Assembly (NCBI GenBank): GCA_019359415.1 | Contig: JAHHHH010000006.1 | Coordinates: 62,001-126,000 of the forward strand | Direction: 5' to 3' | DNA: 64,000 bases | Source of the DNA: Iphinoe sp. HA4291-MV1 | GTDB taxonomy: Bacteria; Cyanobacteriota; Cyanobacteriia; Cyanobacteriales; Nostocaceae | In this document: positions 17,497 through 25,844 of the stretch, piece after piece | How positions within the stretch are numbered: position 1 is the first letter of the stretch | Layout: each line of letters starts with the position of its first letter | Made by a program: the position numbers and the translations under genes | The notes under the pieces: model-generated | Told to the model about the DNA's origin: nothing | The model's input: the letters and a program-made list of their open reading frames with translations, nothing else | Database searches by the model: none

Positions 17497-18486
17497 ATGA
17501 CTAATGTCCTTGATAATTCACAAGAGAAAGTAGAATCACAAGAGAAAGTAGAATCACAAGAGAAAGTAGAATTCACTCCAGTCATTCTGGATTTGCTTTT
17601 GTTATTGATAGCAGTATTGCTCGTATCTTTGGATCCAATCTTTACGAGATTGAGTGAAAACGAGCTTGGATTTAATGCAACAGTTTTCAATCGTGAATTA
17701 ATAGCCAGTGTAGTCTTCCTATTTTGGCAGGGAATAAAAGTAATATTGGACAGCCATAAGAGCGATTTGTCATCGCCAAAAGAGTCAAAGCCAATTACTA
17801 TTAGCACTTTAGCTATTCTATTAGCCGTGGTTATTTTTGGAGAAGTGTGCTTAGTTACTTGGGCTTTATCTTTGACTCAAACCAGTGTTGCCAATTCTAA
17901 TCTACTCCATAACTTACCCTCAGTTTTTGCTGTTCTTGGAGGATGGCTATTTTTAGGTCAACGCTTTGATAGAAAGTTTCTCATAGGGATGACTGTTGCT
18001 TTAGGTGGCGCGATCGCCATTGGAATTGAAGATTTACAAATTTCTCCCGAAAACCTTGTAGGCGATGGCTGGGCTTTATTCTCTGCTGTCGTCTATGCAG
18101 GTTACTTTTTGACTATAGAAAAACTCCGATCTCAATTTTCAGCACTGACCATATCACTGTGGTATTGTATCCTTTCAAGTCTCCTCCTTCTCCCAGTTGT
18201 ACTCTTTTTTGAAAATCAAGTTTTTCCAACTTCACTGTTGGGATGGGTAAATGTCATTTGTCTAAGTATTCTTTGCCAAGTGATTGCTTCTGTAATTTTT
18301 ATCTATCAACTCAAAAATTTTTCTTCAGCTTTTGTTTCTCTGTTCATGTTACTACAACCAATTATTACGGCTGTGCTTGCCTGGTTCATCTTTCAAGAAA
18401 AGTTGAATTTGCTCAACTGGATAGGTTTTTTGATTGTTTTATTGGGCATTTACCTCGCTCAAACTGGTGAAGGTGTCAAACATTAA
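17497..18486 (+). CDS. EamA/DMT-family transporter
   Basis: This 329-residue membrane protein has about ten hydrophobic helices in two halves, the EamA duplication (for example LLLLIAVLLVSLDPIFTRLS, LAILLAVVIFGEVCLVTWAL, FLIVLLGIYLAQTGEG). Members of the drug/metabolite transporter superfamily export amino acids, metabolites or toxins, or take up sugars. In this context I infer efflux of the product of the neighbouring amino-acid-modifying enzymes. The N-terminus carries three identical 18-base repeats (SQEKVE three times) before the first helix. A plausible in-frame alternative start is not evident, so the ATG at 17497 is kept. It is followed 151 bases later by the methyltransferase gene on the same strand. 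Confidence 0.85.
   Translation: MTNVLDNSQEKVESQEKVESQEKVEFTPVILDLLLLLIAVLLVSLDPIFTRLSENELGFNATVFNRELIASVVFLFWQGIKVILDSHKSDLSSPKESKPITISTLAILLAVVIFGEVCLVTWALSLTQTSVANSNLLHNLPSVFAVLGGWLFLGQRFDRKFLIGMTVALGGAIAIGIEDLQISPENLVGDGWALFSAVVYAGYFLTIEKLRSQFSALTISLWYCILSSLLLLPVVLFFENQVFPTSLLGWVNVICLSILCQVIASVIFIYQLKNFSSAFVSLFMLLQPIITAVLAWFIFQEKLNLLNWIGFLIVLLGIYLAQTGEGVKH
17518..17571 (+). repeat. Three exact 18-bp tandem repeats in the transporter 5' end
   Basis: TCACAAGAGAAAGTAGAA occurs three times in a row in frame, encoding SQEKVE each time. Copy number could vary between strains by slippage without breaking the frame. Confidence 0.95.
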
Positions 18487-18637
18487 ATAAAATGCCAAAA
18501 ATTAAATAAAAGTTAATAGTGGAATGAAACCTATACTATCTCAATAGTATTTACTTTGAGATAGTGAAGTTTTCTGATAGAGTTTTAAGTAGTAGTGTGC
18601 TGATTAATTTATTGATTTAAATTCTGAGGATTTAACA

Positions 18638-19528
18638 ATGGAACCGGAAATATCTATTTCTTCCGAGGATTTTAAGAATAAAGCAGATACAGGACTGATA
18701 ATGTCCAGCACGCGATGGCTTATCGATCACTATAAAGCTAAAGAAAAGTACCGCCACCAAATGGTTGAAGATTTAGATTTAAAACCTGGCGATATTGTGT
18801 TAGATGTAGGTTCAGGTCCAGGTTTATGGTCAAATCGTTTAGCTGAAAAAGTAGCTCCAAATGGTCGTGTTATAGGCATTGATTATTCTATTGATGCCCT
18901 TAGTTATGCCCAAAAGAATTTAGAGAACTATCCTTATAAAGATATAATAGAATACTCGCAAGCTGATTTTTTTAATATTCCCTACCCTGATGAAACATTT
19001 GATTTTGTTTTTTGCAGTAATAGTCTGATGTACTTCCCCGATTCGATGAAAGAAAAACTCTTGAAAGAACAAAAGCGGATTGTCAAAAAAGGCGGAAGAA
19101 TTGCGTCTAAAGAATATGATGGAGAAACAATCATTCTTTACCCAATTCCTCCAGAATTGTGGTTGAAACTTAAAAATGCTGTAGCTCAAGTTCTATCAGA
19201 GAGACCATTAGAAGAATATTATGATGAGTATGTCGCTCGTAAGGTACGTAAATCATTCTTAGATGCTGGATTAAAAGATGTTGTAACCATACCTTATCCT
19301 ATTCAAATGTTTTCACCTTTATCATCCCATCAAAAAAACTACATTACTGAAGAGAGTCAGTGGTTTATAAAAACGGCTTTTCCTTACTTGAGTAAATCAG
19401 AAGTATCTCAACTTGAATCTTTTTTCGATTCCAATTCAAGTCAATACATTCTAGATAGAGAAGATTTTTCTTATTTAGTAGTCGAATTTATGTCAATTGG
19501 AACTAAGACTTCTAGTTCTTCAGTATAA
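18638..19528 (+). CDS. Class I SAM-dependent methyltransferase
   Basis: In this 296-residue protein, the Rossmann-fold SAM site is clear: VLDVGSGPGLWSNRLAE (motif I, about residues 50-66), VIGIDYSIDALSYA (acidic loop), QADFFNIPYPDETFDFVFCS (motifs II/III). The N-terminal helix and the extended C-terminal part after residue 190 probably bind the substrate. The substrate is unknown. In this cluster an N-methylation of an amino-acid or guanidino compound is a reasonable but unproven inference; an amidinotransferase plus a methyltransferase is also how creatine is made. A stub of a duplicate of this gene lies at 17336-17425. Confidence 0.82.
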   Translation: MEPEISISSEDFKNKADTGLIMSSTRWLIDHYKAKEKYRHQMVEDLDLKPGDIVLDVGSGPGLWSNRLAEKVAPNGRVIGIDYSIDALSYAQKNLENYPYKDIIEYSQADFFNIPYPDETFDFVFCSNSLMYFPDSMKEKLLKEQKRIVKKGGRIASKEYDGETIILYPIPPELWLKLKNAVAQVLSERPLEEYYDEYVARKVRKSFLDAGLKDVVTIPYPIQMFSPLSSHQKNYITEESQWFIKTAFPYLSKSEVSQLESFFDSNSSQYILDREDFSYLVVEFMSIGTKTSSSSV

Positions 19529-19885
19529 ACTATGATAAATTCATAAGCTAAAATGTGGTTCCTAGGTGTTCCTTGAACACCGATTTACTCATCTCAAAAA
19601 CCTGGTTTGGTGTTACTAGGAAGACCGAAGTTACGCTTTTCTCAACTAGAAGAAACCGAGTTTTTTAGTCACAATTATCATGTGTTACATAGATTTGGTC
19701 GTTCCAGACTATTGGTGTTCAAAGATGGTGGCTTCCACATTGCTCGTTAAATTAAGAAAAATCTCACTTTCATGCCTAAGAGTTTTGAATGCACAATTGA
19801 TGATTTCTGTCAAGTACAAAGAGGAATATTAAAAAATGTTTAGGATGTATCGGGATCAAGGAAAACCTAGGATAATAAACAGCTG
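19529..19885. other. 357-bp intergenic region
   Basis: I see no gene. A short hairpin-like block of the cyanobacterial AAACCTGGTTT / AGAAACCGAGTTTTTT type lies at 19600-19665. The first bases should hold the terminator of the methyltransferase transcript, but I do not see a clear stem with a T-run. Confidence 0.4.
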
Positions 19886-20100
19886 CAGGACTTACGCACA
19901 CACAGCATAACTATAATCATTGCAACCGTTCGCGGTAGCATTCCGCAGGGAAGGGAAGCATAAGCCCTTGTCCTTCTCCTATCCCAGAGGCTGCGCCAAC
20001 GGACACACTACGCGAACGGGCATGCTGAATAGCTTTGCGACACGCACTCGCCTTCGCGAACGCAACGCGCTCTTTTAAAGTAGCGCATGCGTCAGTCCTA
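19886..20100. mobile_element. MITE-like element, family 1 copy 2
   Basis: This is a 215-bp relative of the element at 578-709. The left end CAGGACTTACGCAC is identical to copy 1; the right end ATGCGTCAGTCCTA is degenerate. Internal blocks GGGAAGCATAAGCCCTT and GCGCTCTTTT are shared, and this copy has an extra GC-rich insert of about 85 bases. It ends only 28 bases before the start codon of the halogenase-like gene, so that gene's promoter must lie inside or beyond the element. Confidence 0.7.
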
Positions 20101-20128
20101 AACTGTATAAATTTACTCAAAAAATCAA

Positions 20129-20902
20129 ATGACACAAGTCGCAATAATCAACAACTTGGAACAGCAGATCCAAGACAATATTCATGGTAATTTTTCTCAG
20201 GAATCTTTACCCTTGATCCATCAAAAGTTTAAGCGAGAGGGATTTATCAAAGTTCCTGAAATTATGCCTCTCAACATTCGCCAACAGATGAAACAAGAGG
20301 CTCTGAGGCTTTTAGAACTATACGCCGAGCGGCGCGATCTGAAGCTGGCAACTACAGGAAATACTCCCAGGAAAATGAGTGTAGTGACCAGTGAAACCAT
20401 TGCCGCTAACAGCGAGTTTATTAACTCTATATATAGATCAAAATCACTGCTAGACTTTCTCTTAAAACTTGCTGGAGAACCTTTCTTACCTTGTCCATCA
20501 AAGGACGAGGAATTTTTGATTACTAGACATGAAAAGAGTGGCGACACCCACGGATGGCACTGGGGAGATTATCGTTTTGCTCTAATTTGGATTCTGGAAA
20601 CCCCACCCCTTGAATATGGTGGTATGTTGCAATGTGTTCCTCATACCGTTTGGGACAAGTCTCATCCCAGGATTCATGAGTACCTGTGTGAGAATCTTAT
20701 CCGTACCTATGGCTTTGTTAGTGGTGACATTTACTTGTTAAAAGCAGATACAACTCTTCATCGCACAGTACCCCTGAATCGTGATGCTACTCGCATTATG
20801 ATCAACATGACTTGGGGATGCCTTGATGACGAGAAAAGGAATCTCAATGGTAATGATCGTTGGTGGGCAGAAAAGGAAGTAGAAGCGGGTATCTATAGCT
20901 AA
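20129..20902 (+). CDS. BesD-like Fe(II)/2-oxoglutarate amino-acid radical halogenase (predicted)
   Basis: This 257-residue cupin-fold enzyme is superficially of the phytanoyl-CoA dioxygenase type. The iron site reads H144-W-G146-D147 with distal His211. Gly replaces the usual Asp/Glu ligand, which is the mark of radical halogenases where chloride fills the site. Compared with BesD (lysine 4-chlorinase), every key residue I remember matches at a +7 offset: R74/R81, E120/E127, H134/H141, H137/H144, G139/G146, D140/D147, H204/H211, N219/N226, T221/T228, W239/W246. Arg222 is placed to bind 2-oxoglutarate. I therefore predict chlorination of free lysine or a close analogue; hydroxylation or another basic amino acid remains possible. 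The next gene is a BesC-like oxidase. The ATG has only a weak Shine-Dalgarno. Confidence 0.85.
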   Translation: MTQVAIINNLEQQIQDNIHGNFSQESLPLIHQKFKREGFIKVPEIMPLNIRQQMKQEALRLLELYAERRDLKLATTGNTPRKMSVVTSETIAANSEFINSIYRSKSLLDFLLKLAGEPFLPCPSKDEEFLITRHEKSGDTHGWHWGDYRFALIWILETPPLEYGGMLQCVPHTVWDKSHPRIHEYLCENLIRTYGFVSGDIYLLKADTTLHRTVPLNRDATRIMINMTWGCLDDEKRNLNGNDRWWAEKEVEAGIYS

Positions 20903-21144
20903 AACCTTGTTTGGCGTTGGTTCTATCGCTCTCTTGATGGTTTGCTAATAATAAAATGGCATTATGGGCTATGTTCCTTGCCTGGATTGATTTTTAAGGT
21001 TTTTAAGCTTCCCTAGAAAACCTTGATATTAATGGCATACCATAAGGGGAACGGTAGAATCGTTTCTCATGTTTAATAAAGACATCTGCATAGAAAGGGC
21101 GAAAATAAAGCTCGGAAAGATTTAATTCGAAAAGGAGAATCTAA

Positions 21145-21906
21145 ATGACAGCTTTAGAAGTTCAAAAGTTTGAGGAAATACAAGAGCCTAATGTTCGTCA
21201 ACGGTTGGAGGTCAATGACCAAGAAATCAAAAATTATCTCAATGAGAAGATGGAGTATATTCTCAATCACCGAGCAGTAGAGCATCCTCTTCTCAACTAC
21301 TACCGAAAAAACAAGTTTACCAAGGAACAAGAAAAGAAATTTTATCTAGAGTGCTGGTATTATTTCCAATACGAGCCATTCTATATCACATCTATGGCAG
21401 TGAATACTCGTGATTATAATATTTTGCGGGAAGTGGTACTCAATGTGGTTGATGAAGTCGGAGGTAAGGTAACCCATGAGACGCTTTTCCGCGAGCAAAT
21501 TAATGAGCTTGGGGTTAGCAATGAAGAAATTGACAATTACAAGTGTTTGCCCACAACCACAGCCATCAATGAAGGAGCAATGAAGCTTTATGGTGAACCC
21601 CCAATTGAAAAAGCCTTGGGGGCATTGTATGCTGATGAGACTATGTCCGCCGTGCTGGCAACTCAGCTTAATGATGGGTTACAGAACCAAGGCTATGACA
21701 AGAATGTTAGAAAGCATTGGTTGATGCACCTGAATGTGGAAATTGGACATAGCAACAATGCGTTTAATGCGATCGCACCTTATGTTATCCATCCGCAGGG
21801 ACGGGAATTATTTGAGGCAGGCATAAATAAATACTTGGAACTGCTAGAAGCCTATTGGGATGGAGTTGATTCAATTGTCAGAGGAGAAAAAGTTGCTACA
21901 AATTAG
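21145..21906 (+). CDS. Heme-oxygenase-like diiron oxidase, BesC-like (predicted)
   Basis: This 253-residue all-helical protein of the heme-oxygenase-like diiron (HDO) superfamily carries six candidate iron ligands with the family spacing: Glu104-x6-His111 (DEVGGKVTH), Glu165 (YADETMS), and His195-x3-Glu199-x2-His202 (HLNVEIGH). BesC uses such a site to cleave 4-chlorolysine to 4-chloroallylglycine, releasing formaldehyde and ammonia. The halogenase-like gene 242 bases upstream makes the same role likely here, though relatives also decarboxylate fatty acids (UndA) or N-hydroxylate. The start is well supported: AAAGGAG lies 9 bases before the ATG. A hairpin with a T-run follows, so this looks like the last gene of the transcript. 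No BesB-like PLP enzyme is in the window. Confidence 0.85.
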   Translation: MTALEVQKFEEIQEPNVRQRLEVNDQEIKNYLNEKMEYILNHRAVEHPLLNYYRKNKFTKEQEKKFYLECWYYFQYEPFYITSMAVNTRDYNILREVVLNVVDEVGGKVTHETLFREQINELGVSNEEIDNYKCLPTTTAINEGAMKLYGEPPIEKALGALYADETMSAVLATQLNDGLQNQGYDKNVRKHWLMHLNVEIGHSNNAFNAIAPYVIHPQGRELFEAGINKYLELLEAYWDGVDSIVRGEKVATN

Positions 21907-21943
21907 ATCCGAAAACTAGCACTAAGTAACAGAATTGGCTTCA

Positions 21944-21980
21944 GGTTCTCCTATCCCTTAATCAGGAGAGCCTTTATTTT
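21944..21980 (+). terminator. Intrinsic terminator after the HDO gene
   Basis: GGTTCTCCT pairs with AGGAGAGCC (one G-T pair) around an 11-base loop and is followed by TTTATTTT. It lies 38 bases past the stop codon at 21906. Confidence 0.75.
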
Positions 21981-22097
21981 CAGAGTAGCCGTCATGAACT
22001 GCAAACCACCGAACGAATGAAAATTTATTTTTTCTTCTGCGTTGGTGAGTTCTATTTTCAAGCTAGCTGCGGATTGAAAGAGTTTACTTAACGTAAC

Positions 22098-22547
22098 TTA
22101 ATGTAACTCGCATTCACGTTTGGTTACATAATGGCGGTAGCGAAACATCGCTTCTAGCTGGACTTGCACAAGCCAACCACTGACAAATTCCACAGGTTGT
22201 CCACCAGGCATAGAAAAGGAAATCTCATCAGTTAACCTGGTTTGACCATTTTCTGATTCAAATAAATGTCGATGCACCCAAGAATCAAAAGGTCCAGAAA
22301 TTTGTTCGTCGGTAAATAAGTGATATTCTTCGTATTCTGTGTGATGCGCTAACCAACGCAAAGGTAATAGTCCCAAAAAAAGCCGAAACTCAGTGATAGC
22401 ACCCTTACCAAGTCCCCCTTCGCGGCGGACGACTTGAACAGGTTGCCAAGGTGGAGTCAGCAGTTGCAAAACATCTGGTCTTTCGTGGAATTTCCAAACA
22501 ACCTCCACTGGTGCATTAATGACTGAGGAATATTTAAAGTGCAGCAT
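22098..22547 (-). CDS. SRPBCC-family (START-like) protein
   Basis: This 149-residue protein has the START/Bet v1-like cavity fold: an opening strand HFKYSSVINAPVEVVWKFHE, then DVLQLLTPPWQPVQVV, and a final helix VQLEAMFRYRHYVTKRE. Members bind hydrophobic ligands or act as cyclases/dehydratases. The specific ligand is not readable. The gene follows the radical SAM gene at 22586-24232 by 38 bases on the same strand and is probably co-transcribed. No signal peptide. Confidence 0.8.
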   Translation of the reverse strand: MLHFKYSSVINAPVEVVWKFHERPDVLQLLTPPWQPVQVVRREGGLGKGAITEFRLFLGLLPLRWLAHHTEYEEYHLFTDEQISGPFDSWVHRHLFESENGQTRLTDEISFSMPGGQPVEFVSGWLVQVQLEAMFRYRHYVTKRECELH

Positions 22548-22585
22548 CTCAACAATTTTGGATTTTGCAGAGGAAAATAATTTTG

Positions 22586-24232
22586 TTAGCTTTTTAAAGG
22601 CTGAAGTTCTCTTTGGTGCGAGTTGAAATGACTAGTGGCATCAGCCAAGTGCTTTAGTAGTGTAGACTGTGGCAACGGTCCTTGCAAATGATTCCAAGGT
22701 AAGATTTGGTCTGTTGACCAATTGGTGTGAACGTAGAAATCTAAGTTAGGAATTTGTCCTTTGAGTTGTTTGAAAGCACGTCTGTAACTACCTAGAGAAT
22801 CGCCGAAGTTGCGAGTCACCTCTAGAAGGTGAGAGAGTCGGCGATCGCCTCTCGACAACAAAGCTTGAATAATAGACCAATTGTAACTTTCCGGGCGAAA
22901 GTCTATTCCTTGAGGCTTGAGTTTTTTCTGTAAAAACTGCAACCGCTTTTCTGCTTGCGGATTCACCCCAAACCACTGAAATGGTGTATGTGCCTTGGGA
23001 ACAAAAGTACTGCATCCTAGTGTTAACCGCAATCCAGGAGCAGCTTTTTTAACATCGCGCATCATTGTTACGGTTGCATCTAAATCTTCTGATTCTTCAC
23101 CAGGAATTCCCACCATTCCGTAGAGTTTCAAACCAGATAATCCCCCAGTTCTAGCATTCACTGCTGCTTGGATGATTTCGTCGTTGTGCAGCTTTTTATT
23201 GATGATGCGTCGTAACTTTTCCGAACCGCTTTCTACAGCAATAGTAAGCGATTTTGTGTATCGTTTCGCCAAAGTCTGAGCCAACTGCACCGTTACTGTG
23301 TTTGTTCGTACCGAGGAAATGCTCAGACGTATATCATCGTACTTTGGTTGACTGATGTAATCCAGTAAAGCCTCAAATTCAGGATGCTGAGTCACCGAGG
23401 CTCCCAATAATCCTAACCGATTTGTAACTGATAACCCTTTTTCAATCGCTGGAATAAGCGAACTTTCAACACTAGCGGTTCTAAAAGGTAGTGTGAGATA
23501 ACTTGCTAGACAAAAGCGGCACATTTCTGGGCAACTTCTCACCACTTCCACCATATAAATATTTTCCCATGCTGCTTTTTCTGTCACCACTGTTGATGCT
23601 GAGAGGACATTTCCCCGGTAAGTTTGCTTCTGTATAACTGTAGGAATTTCTGGTGAAATTGGTTGAATTGACTTTACTGCATCATCTAATGCATGATATT
23701 CCACCTCATACAAACTGGGAACATAAACACCAGGAACTTGTGCTAATGCTTTGAGTTGGGTTTGTCTATCAGCGTTTCTAACTTCTTTGTAAGCTTCGAT
23801 AAAATTCCCCAGTAAAATTTCCCCATCACCCAGCAAAATAACATCAAAGAAATCTGCGAAAGGTTCAGGGTTGGCTGTGAGTACGGGACCGCCACCAAAA
23901 ACTATGGGATGATTATTATCTCGGGCACTTGCCCTGATGGGAATTTCTAAAGATTCCAGCAGATTCAAAACATTGACATAATCCAGTTCCCACGACAAGG
24001 AAAAGCCCAATAATTCTGGCTTTCTTGGGAGTTGTTCATGAGTGTCGGTGAACAAACGACTCACCTGCACATCAGAACGCATTGCTAAAGTTGCCCATAC
24101 CACCTGATAGCCAAGGCTGGTAATACCCACACTGTACTCGTTAGGAAAAGCAAAGATGGTGGGAACAGCGTCGGTGTCTGGGATACCAGGGCTAAATAAA
24201 AGGCGTTCAGCAGTAAATACAGAAGATGTCAC
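22586..24232 (-). CDS. B12-binding-type radical SAM protein
   Basis: In this 548-residue protein, an N-terminal cobalamin-binding-like Rossmann domain (about 25-175, with SLGYQVVWATLA, FGGGPVLTANPEPFADFFDV) precedes a radical SAM barrel. The cluster motif C-x3-C-x2-C is in SCPEMCRFCLASY (about residue 240). Later features are LYGMVGIPGEESEDL and CSTFVPKAHTPFQW, typical of the uncharacterised TIGR03960-like group. The reaction is unknown. The start is a GTG at 24232. It is upstream of an SRPBCC gene in a likely two-gene operon. Confidence 0.82.
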   Translation of the reverse strand: MTSSVFTAERLLFSPGIPDTDAVPTIFAFPNEYSVGITSLGYQVVWATLAMRSDVQVSRLFTDTHEQLPRKPELLGFSLSWELDYVNVLNLLESLEIPIRASARDNNHPIVFGGGPVLTANPEPFADFFDVILLGDGEILLGNFIEAYKEVRNADRQTQLKALAQVPGVYVPSLYEVEYHALDDAVKSIQPISPEIPTVIQKQTYRGNVLSASTVVTEKAAWENIYMVEVVRSCPEMCRFCLASYLTLPFRTASVESSLIPAIEKGLSVTNRLGLLGASVTQHPEFEALLDYISQPKYDDIRLSISSVRTNTVTVQLAQTLAKRYTKSLTIAVESGSEKLRRIINKKLHNDEIIQAAVNARTGGLSGLKLYGMVGIPGEESEDLDATVTMMRDVKKAAPGLRLTLGCSTFVPKAHTPFQWFGVNPQAEKRLQFLQKKLKPQGIDFRPESYNWSIIQALLSRGDRRLSHLLEVTRNFGDSLGSYRRAFKQLKGQIPNLDFYVHTNWSTDQILPWNHLQGPLPQSTLLKHLADATSHFNSHQRELQPLKS

Positions 24233-24575
24233 AGGTGTTTACAATAAACAGGTTATCTATATTTAATTTTAAGCCATAGAATTATGAGGTTAAAAAATAA
24301 TGTGACGCTGTTAGCAAAAATAACTGGAAAAGATTCTATGGAAATTCCATAAATTATCCATAAGAATACACCTATATTAAAGAACATGAGTCAAGTGAAT
24401 GAAACGTCTTTTGCTGATTTTGTTCGCCATGTTTTCAACAGTTGTGGCAAGAAGGAAAATGTTGTTAATGTTGCAGCAAGTCATTTTAAGATATTCTAGT
24501 AGGATTAGCCTACGTTTGAGGGGCGTTGCACACTAAGACATTTATAGATAAGATACTACAATCCTTGTAATTGCC
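24233..24575. other. 343-bp intergenic region with one small frame
   Basis: The region lies between the divergent radical SAM and acyltransferase genes and should contain both promoters. A 37-codon frame at 24386-24499 on the plus strand (starts MSQVNETSFADFVRHVFNSC) has protein-like composition but no recognisable family and no clear ribosome site. It may be a remnant, and I do not call it as a gene. Confidence 0.4.
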
Positions 24576-25844
24576 ATGAATCGCATCCTTACAGCATCAG
24601 AACAGTTGATGTGGTTATCATACAACAATAGCCCGGAAAATGTTACCTTGTCGGCGACTATTAATGGGTCATTTACCGTTGAGTTATTAACTGAAGCTCT
24701 GGCTTGGCTACAACTGAGGCATTCTCGGTTAAGAGTAAAAATAGTCACTAACAATCAAAATCAGCCACAATTTTCCTTAGAAAATGTTCCGCCTATTCCA
24801 CTACGAGTCATTGAGCGACAAGGAGAAGAACATTGGTGTCGGGAGATGGTAGAAGAATTACGTCACCCTTTGAATTGGAGTAAAGAACCCCTGCTGCGTG
24901 TATTGTTGCTGCACTCACCTGATATTTCTGACCTAATAATTACTTTTCATCATTGCATTGGTGATGGTCTCTCAGGAGCTTATCTTATCCGAGATATCTT
25001 GCAATTTCTTGGTGAACCAGACAGCCCTCGTGAGCTTTTACCAGACTTGCCTCCTGTTGATGAAATTATCCCTGATGCGACAAAAAATTGGGTTGAGGAA
25101 GATTTAGATAGTTCGATAGAATCAGAATCTATATTAACAACAACTTATCGAAATAATCAGAGAGTAAATACTTTAGAAACATTTCCCATTCGCTTATTTC
25201 GTTGGACGCTATCTCCTGGGGAAGCTACCAAGCTTATAGCTCGTTGTCGAGAAGAAAAAACTTCTGTTCACGGTGCTTTATGTGCTGCATTTTTTTTAGC
25301 GATCGCTGCTGAAATCAAATCTCATAACGAGATTATTCTCAAGTGTCTTACTCCAATAAATATCCGTAACTATTTAACAATTGATGTTGGCAAAAATCTG
25401 GGAGAATACATTACTCGACAAGTCACGGCTCATCGATTAAGCCAAAAGACTGATTTTTGGGATTTAGCACGTGAAGTTAAGTATAAGCTCAATCAATTGG
25501 TAGCAGACGGAAAATTATTTGACGATGTACTAAAAGCAAGAGCCTTATTGTCTAGTAATTCTAACAAAGGTGAGGAAACTTTAGATGCTAGAGATTTAGG
25601 AGGAATAGATCTTGTAGTTAGTAATTTGGGGAATCTAAATATTAAACAGCAGTTTGGAAATTTACAGCTACAGGAACTTTATTTTACGGCTACAGGGGCA
25701 AGAACTCTACCACTTTTGATGAGTGTAGTAACACTTCAAGATAAAATGTGTTTTATTTGTCGTTACCAAGCGTCTCTTGTGCCTGATGCAAACGCCTACA
25801 ACATAAAAAACACAGCTATGGAACAATTAGTGAAAAATATCTGA
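24576..25844 (+). CDS. Condensation-domain-like acyltransferase (PapA/WES-type)
   Basis: This 422-residue protein has the HHxxxDG catalytic motif, seen as FHHCIGDGLSGAYL (about residues 128-141), and the DFG-like late motif region LVVSNLGNLNIKQQFG of stand-alone condensation domains. Relatives such as PapA5 or alcohol acetyltransferases join an acyl group to an alcohol or amine. The substrate cannot be read. The last codon and stop touch the left end of an inverted-repeat element (25844-26012), so the C-terminus may have been set by that insertion. It is on its own strand block between unrelated genes. A role with the amino-acid cluster upstream is possible but unsupported. Confidence 0.8.
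   Translation: MNRILTASEQLMWLSYNNSPENVTLSATINGSFTVELLTEALAWLQLRHSRLRVKIVTNNQNQPQFSLENVPPIPLRVIERQGEEHWCREMVEELRHPLNWSKEPLLRVLLLHSPDISDLIITFHHCIGDGLSGAYLIRDILQFLGEPDSPRELLPDLPPVDEIIPDATKNWVEEDLDSSIESESILTTTYRNNQRVNTLETFPIRLFRWTLSPGEATKLIARCREEKTSVHGALCAAFFLAIAAEIKSHNEIILKCLTPINIRNYLTIDVGKNLGEYITRQVTAHRLSQKTDFWDLAREVKYKLNQLVADGKLFDDVLKARALLSSNSNKGEETLDARDLGGIDLVVSNLGNLNIKQQFGNLQLQELYFTATGARTLPLLMSVVTLQDKMCFICRYQASLVPDANAYNIKNTAMEQLVKNI

Noticed and set aside
20129-20902. Simple annotation as phytanoyl-CoA dioxygenase
   Set aside because: The fold class fits, but the HxG iron motif and the match to lysine-halogenase active-site positions make an acyl-CoA substrate unlikely.
15477-21906. Cylindrospermopsin, saxitoxin or guanitoxin cluster
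   Set aside because: The amidinotransferase family overlaps with the first two, but there are no PKS/NRPS or sxtA-like genes, and the guanitoxin-specific genes (PLP cyclodehydratase, kinase) are absent.
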